A DNA stretch of 64,000 nt. It comes from Glebionis coronaria (Eukaryota; Streptophyta; Magnoliopsida; Asterales; Asteraceae). Under the pieces are notes generated by a model. The model did not search any database. It was not told the origin of the DNA and saw only the letters and a program-made list of their open reading frames with translations. The stretch is taken from assembly GCA_025667525.1 (NCBI GenBank), contig JANFOE010000053.1:1527001-1591000 (forward strand), in the 5' to 3' direction. Of the stretch, positions 57,368 to 64,000 are shown piece by piece. The translations under genes were made by a program, and so were the position numbers. The first letter of the stretch is position 1, and every line of letters starts with the position of its first letter.

Positions 57368-58499
57368 TGATTGGTGGCCAATAGCATTAATAAAACTCCA
57401 TACCTTAGTTTTTACATATGAAAACTTCTACTCCACCCTTAAGGATGATTTTCCATCCCCATCATCTATCCCAAACAATCAAAAACTCCTATCATTTCTA
57501 GAAGATCACTCAAGGACATCAAGAAAGATGTTAGGTATAATTTCCGGTTGGTTTGAAACTTGTATTTGATTGGAGGCCTAAGTATTTCTTTAATTCCTTC
57601 CATTACCTAGTGTAATAAACTTTGTTAATTTATTATTATATTTCAAGAATGGTTATGAATGTTATGAATGTTGAACTTTTGAGTTTTCTTGAAATAATCA
57701 TGGAGTAGTTAAGTTTACACTTGTTTAGATGATTTTATAACATAAGGATTGTTATTGTTTGATTGTGGTTCTGATCAATTTCATGTTATATTTGAGAACC
57801 ATTTGTACTTAAGTTTTGTCCCATTGCTTATCATGCTTGATTAGTTGTTGGTGATTTCATAGGTCGAAAGAGTTATCATTCATCAACTAGTTATAATCAT
57901 TTTTTCTATGGATGATTATCTTTTTTATTGAGCATTTCTTTAGTGGGATTATCTTGCATATGAACTTAAGTATAACTTTTATCAAATTTGTGAAACAAAC
58001 CGCGAATCAAACTTGTTAAACTAAACATATTCTTAAATTGGTTGATTTATCTTAATGCTTGATTTTATCGTTGTATGTTCTTTTGTAAGGTTATTGTACT
58101 TTAAAATCAAAGATTGGAATTTGTGACCATCATCTTCCTTACTTGTAATGAATTTGTCGAAACCATCCTAATATTAACAATCCAAATGTTATGAACTAGT
58201 CCAACCAAGTGTTGTCTTTAACATTATTGAATTAGCTTAATGATATTTGTGTTACATGTTGATTATTTGTTTATTGCTACTTGTATGGTATTATTAGGAG
58301 TGACAACTATTTTACCACTTGCGTTATACTTGTTAGAAAGATTCTTTACAACTGAAAACACCCAAATCCCAGCGAACGACCTCGGCTTACCACAACAAAC
58401 TAGCTATGAATGAAAGGGTCATACTTGCCTGTGTGTTCTTACCTTATCGGTAATTCTTGTTATAAATTTTAATTTTATGTCAATACAAAGAACGCATCA
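57368..58499 (+). repeat. G0 3' LTR (limits approximate)
   Basis: Continuous copy of the sequence that is broken into three at 10173-10544, 22191-22622 and 50106-50424. It starts near TGATTGGTGGCC and ends near CGCATCA. Divergence from the 5' copy looks well above 10%. Confidence 0.65.
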
Positions 58500-59421
58500 A
58501 ACATTGATATCCAATTATCCACTATAAACTAAATATGATATCCTAACCTTCAAACATATCATTATCGTCTGGGTCGTAGTCAAGATCAACATTACCATGA
58601 GTTGAACGCCCCTTTTCAGACTCGATAAAATTCAAAACAAACTTTCAATTACTCTTTAACAAACCAACAAAAATCTATAAACAACCAAAATTTAAATGTA
58701 TCTTTATATGAAACTCTCAATTACCATCGAAACGGTGGGTTGTATGACTTCTAAGTCCTTACAAATTAATAGATGTGATTTTTTGATGATTGACAAAACA
58801 CAAGGAAAATCTCCATCTATATTCTGACTAAAGCATATCGCCATTTGCCGAAATACCATATGACCAATACAGAAACTTCTGAGCTGAGCATATGCCAATA
58901 TGCCAAAATACCATATGGCCATATTGTTCTTGGAGAAACTTTACAAAAAAATATATTTTTTCATTTTATTCCGTTTGTGGAAAACTAACTTTCAAGACTT
59001 GAAAATAAAACTTTCCAAATATCTTTAATATAACATATAGCTTCATTTTCATTAACATTCATGGTCAAGGTGATCTAAGAAAACATACTTTACGGGGTCA
59101 ATCAAACTCCCATTTTGACCCATTTTACATACCAATTTTTATTCTTAAACATTACACAAATGTATAATACAAAATACACTTTTGACACATTTCAAGACCA
59201 TATCCGAAATCATATTTACTTTACGTAGGGGTTTCAAAAATGAATAAGCTCGGTATCATACTTGCGCTTATTCTCATAACAATACTTTCAACTTGTGTCC
59301 AATCCTAAGCCTTTACAAAGGTTTTACCTTCATCACCCACGAACCTAGAAAATGGGTAAAAAGTAAATTGTAATCTCTCGCTTAGTAAGTATTAAACATG
59401 ACATAATATCATATATCATTT
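58500..59421. other. Flanking DNA, nothing recognised
   Basis: AT-rich, no gene supported. A small imperfect repeat with CCATATG (58857-58920) is seen. CATTT at 59417-59421 is the TSD of S4. Confidence 0.5.
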
Positions 59422-59994
59422 TGTTAGGAATAAAATTAGCTAAGTCACTGGAACGCTGACGAGAGGAAATTAGACGTTGACAAGAGTAAACGAGGCGCCG
59501 ACAGGTGAGACGCTGATAAGAATTATCAAGGCGCTGACAAGAAGAATATTAACACAAAGGCAAGGACTAAATCTGCCAATGATAAATTCTTCAAGCTGGT
59601 GGAAAAAATATGAAGATAAGAATTCGGAATATATTCTTAATGTTTAAAAAGATTTAGTCAATAAGTTATTTTTCTATGTTTATCTTGTGTCTCTTCCTAA
59701 AATAGTTTATCTTAGCTTTTTGTACAAGGCTCCTTAACCTATAAAAGGAGGCCTTAGGGTTAGACATAGGACATACCTCTTCCACATATTTCACAACAAT
59801 TTTATTGTAATCATTCATTGATATTATTTATCAAAGCGAAAGTTTGGTATTCATATATTGTTTGTTTGTTCTTTGTTCTAAGTATTAGTTTCCGCATGAA
59901 ACTTAGCTTGTTGAATACATAAAGTTTCTCCATGTATTATACTTGATTCAATCTCGATAATACAAAGCTAATCGATATAAGTTTGGGATCAACA
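59422..59994 (+). repeat. S4 5' LTR (573 bp)
   Basis: Boxes at 59454, 59475, 59496, 59511 and 59532 (21-21-15-21). TATAAAAG at 59740-59747. Confidence 0.92.
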
Positions 59995-59996
59995 AG

Positions 59997-60008
59997 TGGT
60001 ATCAGAGC
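59997..60008 (+). other. S4 primer-binding site (initiator tRNA-Met)
   Basis: TGGTATCAGAGC, two bases after the LTR. Confidence 0.92.
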
Positions 60009-60089
60009 TTGTTGAGAAACTTTGATTTGAAGAACGAAATCCAACATCGTGAGGTGAACGAGGCTAAGGAAGAAGTTGAAGAAAAGTAT

Positions 60090-61599
60090 GATGATGTTTT
60101 CAGTTAAGGCGAAGTCTACTTCAAGTTCCACAAGTTCCAAGTTATCTTCTTCAAGTTCTGATAATGAGGTATGTGATGAATCTTCTTGTAGGATAAATAC
60201 TGAAAGACTTAATAAAGAAATTTTAAAATTAATTCAGATGTTTTAGATGTAGAAGCTAGACTTTCAAATTATAAAATGACACTTGCACAATCAGATGGGA
60301 TGATAGAAGAATATAAGAAAATGGAATTTGATCTTAAGGATCAAATCAATGTTTTGACTTGGGATCTAAAAGTAAGTAATGAACTTAGGGATACTCTAAT
60401 GAAATCTAGAGCAGATGTGAAACTTAAGTTAGATGAAGCCATTAAGGATAAAGAAAATGTAGGGCTTAAAATTGAAAAGTTTGATAAAGCCAACCAAACC
60501 CTAGAACAGTGTATTAGTGAGCAAAGAGACCATGGGTATATGTCTGGGATTGGGATGAAAGAATATGTTGTTGTCCCACCACCTGCTGGAAACTTTTATG
60601 GTGTTTTTAAAAAGGATCTCTCTTGGACTGGCATACCTGAACTACAAGAGAAGAAATTCATTCCTCCACCACGTGTGCTTAGTCCAGTTGAGGAATATAG
60701 GAAAAAGGTTACTGACCTAGAACAATGGAAAGTAGTAAACCTTTTTCTATTTGTTAAGGGTGGACTTCTTAATGATGAACTAGTTGAAACCAAACCCATT
60801 GTTGTGACTAATCCTACCACTGGTAAACCTGTGAATCTTGGCTCACCTATTAAGAACAAGCTTAGTGTTAAATATGCTGAAATGTATAGGAAACCTAGGT
60901 CACTCAAAAGCTAAGCAAGTGTTAATGGGACAGGGTTTTATCAGTCTAAGCGTAAGTTTGTGTCCAAAAAGGATTTTTACTCATGTGGGAGCTTCTCACA
61001 TTTGGCCTATAGTTGTGTTAGTGGATAAAATTCATTCGCTGACAATAAGGCATCCAATGTCAACTATAGACCTTTTGTCTACACTAGACCACAGGCTACT
61101 AGACCACAGGCTACTAGACCAACTCCTTTCTTCTATATGCCAGCTAATACCCAAGGTCAAAGACCTTTTCAAAAGACCAACACTTGGTCTAATAGACAGT
61201 GGGTTCCTATAGAAAACCCTAATTTAGCCGCTGACAGGAACAAATTGTCCGATGACAAGACAAAAATCAGTCGCTGACAGATCTAAGTTTGGCATGAAAA
61301 CGCCACAACTACTTCTGTCAGACCTTATGTTAGACCATATAAACAAATATACATGGTTAATAAGGGTCAAGGTTCTAGGGCATCATCCCATTTAACTTGG
61401 AAACCTAAACAAGAGCAAAACTCTAATTTTAGTTATATTTCAATGACTTGCAATAGATTTAAATATCTTGAGAAAGTCATTACTAGTCTCATTGGAACAA
61501 ATTGGGTGTTTAGGTCACAAAGGGATGAACACTGATTTGTGGTAAAGAATAAGACCACTCTAGTTGAACAACTATCAGACTTGGATCTCTAAAGAAAAC
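60090..61599 (+). pseudogene. S4 Gag, C-terminal half only
   Basis: Same start as S3 (Ser-rich joined to coiled coil), with a TAA near 60106 and a frameshift near 60230. The best open part is 60276-60914 (212 codons): coiled coil, then the V-V-P-P-P-A-G-N-F-Y-G-V block. The zinc knuckle has lost its first Cys (D-F-Y-S-C). Later parts are broken near 60914, 61028 and 61270-61300. It ends before the same T-rich tract and AG (61621-61622). Confidence 0.82.
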
Positions 61600-63129
61600 T
61601 AATTTGTTTTCTTTTTGAGCAGCCTATCCAAAAGCAGGTTAATGGTCAAGGATATTGGGATATTGGGTGCTCAAGGAACATGCATTTTTGTTCTTTCCAC
61701 TATTATTATGTTTATCCACTGTCATGTTATCTCTACCCATTATCGTGGGAAAGGGTAGCCTCTGTTAGTGTGTGTTTTTGTGGTTTTTGTCTAACTATGC
61801 AGGAACGTGGAGCTACATTAGGATGGATACAAAGTTGCAAATTTTTATTTATGATGGTTGGAGTGTTTGCATTCCTATCTTGAAATAAAATTTGCTTCTT
61901 CACATATAATGATTTGTATGCTTCTATTTCGGGGAGGTAAACCTTTAGGTTTTTGGGTATTCTTAGAGTACTCTTATCATAATTCTAGATTTTGTCTACT
62001 GGTGAGTGGGGATTAGAAATAGTGAAGACTTTTTCTTCTGAAACTATTGGAATTTCTAAACCTCGAGGCACTATAGCATGCACGTTTTTATTTAAACATG
62101 CATGCTGCCAAGACATTTGACCTAGATTTGGGTTTGGTCGGATGGGAGACTTGGGGAATATATGTTTTGGGATTATCTGGTGAGTTTCAATGGTTTTATA
62201 TGAATTAACTTTCTCTTTGGGGCATTTGTGAACAATTGACTCTTGAGTTCATGTGTGTCTATCATACTTTTGCATGTGTGTATGCATGAATAGTGTTTGT
62301 CACTCTTGTTTATTAGATTCTGGTTAATTTCCTTAGGATTATTACCTTTGTTTGTGTTTTAACTACGGTTTTCTACATTCTCAAGTTCATTTTATGCTAT
62401 GACATCCCAACTGGTGTCATTTATAAACTACTTTATAGACCTAAAGATCATTGAGATATTTTTCCTGGTGATTCACATCTAGTAGCAGCAGAGATCACTT
62501 TCACAAGGGTGAATAGTGTTATGAATATGGCTGAGACTATTGGTACTAGCTTTAATGCAGGTCAAGTCAGTCTTATCATCAGTAAGTTCATCCCCATGTC
62601 CTATGAATCCACATTGAGGATTCATTTCCCGAATGTGGATGAGGACAGTATGAAACCTTTGACATTAATGTAATTGACTAACATTTGTATTAGCTTGCAT
62701 AAGCAAACTAAAGAACTGGTACAAACTGTCAATGATCAATGTTTTGAACTCACATAGTTGAGGGAGAGACTTGTTGTTTAAGAAGCTGTTGGGAAGCCAA
62801 AGAGGACATTCATGGTTTTGTCCTTTGATATTGATCTTGGAGAGGAGTCTTAAAAAGGGGAGGAGCAATTAAATTTGAGTCACAAAAGTTATAAAGAAGG
62901 CTCTCAAGACTCTACATGTAATTGAAGAAATTTGTTGTTATAAAATTTATTGCAAAAGATGATTAAGACCAAGTTAAAGGTTGACTACACAAGTGATTTG
63001 AGTGTTGACTTTTTGAGATTTATTCATACTCAAATTCAGGGATAAGTATGTTTGTAAGAATCCTCTCTGTATGTTTTATTTTATTTGGAAACTTGATTAG
63101 TAGAGTAGATATCAAGTTTAGGGAAGGAT
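61600..63129 (+). other. S4 remnant of pol, spacer and ORF3
   Basis: Splice-acceptor-like tract, protease start (Y-W-D-I-G-C-S-R), and the same pol deletion junction as S3 at about 61679-61686. Next come a GGGGAGG tract (61931-61937), an AGCATGCA/TGCATGCT hairpin with an unrelated 16-nt loop (62074-62105), an ORF3 scrap at about 62510-62710, and the PPT variant TTTAGGGAAGGAT ending at 63129. Confidence 0.78.
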
Positions 63130-63701
63130 TGTTGGGAATAAAATTAGCTAAGTCACTAGAACGCTGACAAGAGGAAATTGGACGCTGACAAGATTAAACG
63201 AGGCACCGACAGATGAGACGCCGATAAGAATTATCAAGCCGGCGACAAGAAGAATCTTAACACAAAGGCAAGGACTAAATCTGCCAATAATAAATTCTTC
63301 AAGCTGGTGGGACAAAATATGAAGAGAAGAATTCAGAATATATTCTTAATGTTTAAAAAGATTTTGTCAATAAGTTATTTTTCTATGTTTATCTTGTGTC
63401 TCTTCCTAAAATAGTTTATCTTAGCTTTTTGTACAAGGCTCCTTAACCTATAAAAGGAGGCCTTAGGGTTAGACATAGGACACACCTCTTCCACATATTT
63501 CACAACATTTTCATTGTAATCATTCATTGATATTATTTATCAAAGTGAAAGTATGGTATCATATATTGTTTGTTTGTTCTTTGTTCTAAGTATTAGTTTC
63601 CGCATGATACTTAGCTTGTTGAATACACAAGTTTCTCCACGTATTATACTTGATTCAATCTCGATAATACAAAGATAATCGATCTAAGTTTGTGATCAAC
63701 A
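63130..63701 (+). repeat. S4 3' LTR (572 bp)
   Basis: Boxes at 63162, 63183, 63204, 63219 and 63240, same 21-21-15-21 spacing although two boxes are mutated. Followed by TSD CATTT. Confidence 0.92.
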
Positions 63702-64000
63702 CATTTAGCATATGTGTATCACATACTTCAATTATTAGTAAAAAAAGTCTAAATCATACAATCGCTTCCATTCTTCCATTTCAACATAAACCTCACATAC
63801 CTTTATTCGCATATCAACTATGTGAAACACATCCTAGCTAGTATAACCATCTAACCTCCTTCTATACATAGTTCAAGAATATTAGACCTTAAGCCTACTA
63901 TACCTTTAATACAATAAAACGCATAACACACAACACATAATACACAGTATGATAATTTCAACAAAACACCTTGTTATAATTAAATTAAATGACACCCAAA
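63702..64000. other. Flanking DNA, nothing recognised
   Basis: Continues the sequence broken by S4. AT-rich; no gene seen. Confidence 0.5.

Larger units (their letters stand above)
59422..63701 (+). mobile_element. S4: non-autonomous Sirevirus-like element, sister of S3
   Basis: 4.28 kb, LTRs of 573 and 572 bp with roughly 25 differences, TSD CATTT (59417-59421 and 63702-63706). Same deletions as S3 but more decayed. Confidence 0.92.

Noticed and set aside
58704..58922. Frame in the flank as a host gene
   Set aside because: 72 codons arising from an imperfect CCATATG-rich repeat; no other support.

Overview
This window is plant nuclear DNA made almost entirely of LTR retrotransposons nested inside one another. 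I see no host gene. The Ty1/copia and Ty3/gypsy types, the tRNA-Met and tRNA-Asp primer sites and the AT-rich sequence point to a flowering plant. The pol and ORF3 sequences remind me of elements common in Asteraceae genomes, but that is recollection, not a search.

Layout, from the outside in. G0 is an old Ty3/gypsy-like element on the + strand. Pieces of its 5' LTR lie at 10173-10544, 22191-22622 and 50106-50424; its gag-like body is at 50450-51043 and 55392-57367; its 3' LTR is near 57368-58499. G0 has taken several insertions. G1 (1-10172, minus strand) is a gag-protease-only gypsy element. S1 (10545-22190, +) is a decayed Sirevirus-like copia element with TSD ATGAG. R1 (22623-50105, minus, 353-bp LTR, TSD CAAAT) holds two younger elements: S2 (23632-35636, +, TSD GAGAC), a nearly intact copia, and G2 (38109-49511, minus, TSD GTAGG), an Athila-type gypsy. 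S3 (51044-55391, +, TSD ACCCC) sits in the G0 body. S4 (59422-63701, +, TSD CATTT) lies in unrecognised flanking DNA. My by-eye LTR differences agree with this order: S2 about 0.6%, G2 about 2%, S3 about 2.5%, S1 about 4%, S4 about 4-5%, R1 about 10%.

How the parts work together: S2 has the full layout LTR, PBS, gag with two zinc knuckles, PR-INT-RT-RNase H, a spacer, a 1028-residue ORF3, PPT and LTR. S3 and S4 share the same deletions and look like a non-autonomous lineage that an S2-like element could have moved in trans.

The most unusual signal is a short box, CGCTGAC (a half of the palindrome TGTCAGCGCTGACA), repeated in all four S elements at a fixed spacing of 21-21-15-21 bp. The array occurs in the LTRs and, with the same spacing, inside gag, the INT-RT linker of pol and ORF3, where it stays in frame. 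I know of no described system that matches it. A second unusual signal is a hairpin after pol whose 14-nt loop is exactly inverted between S1 and S2.
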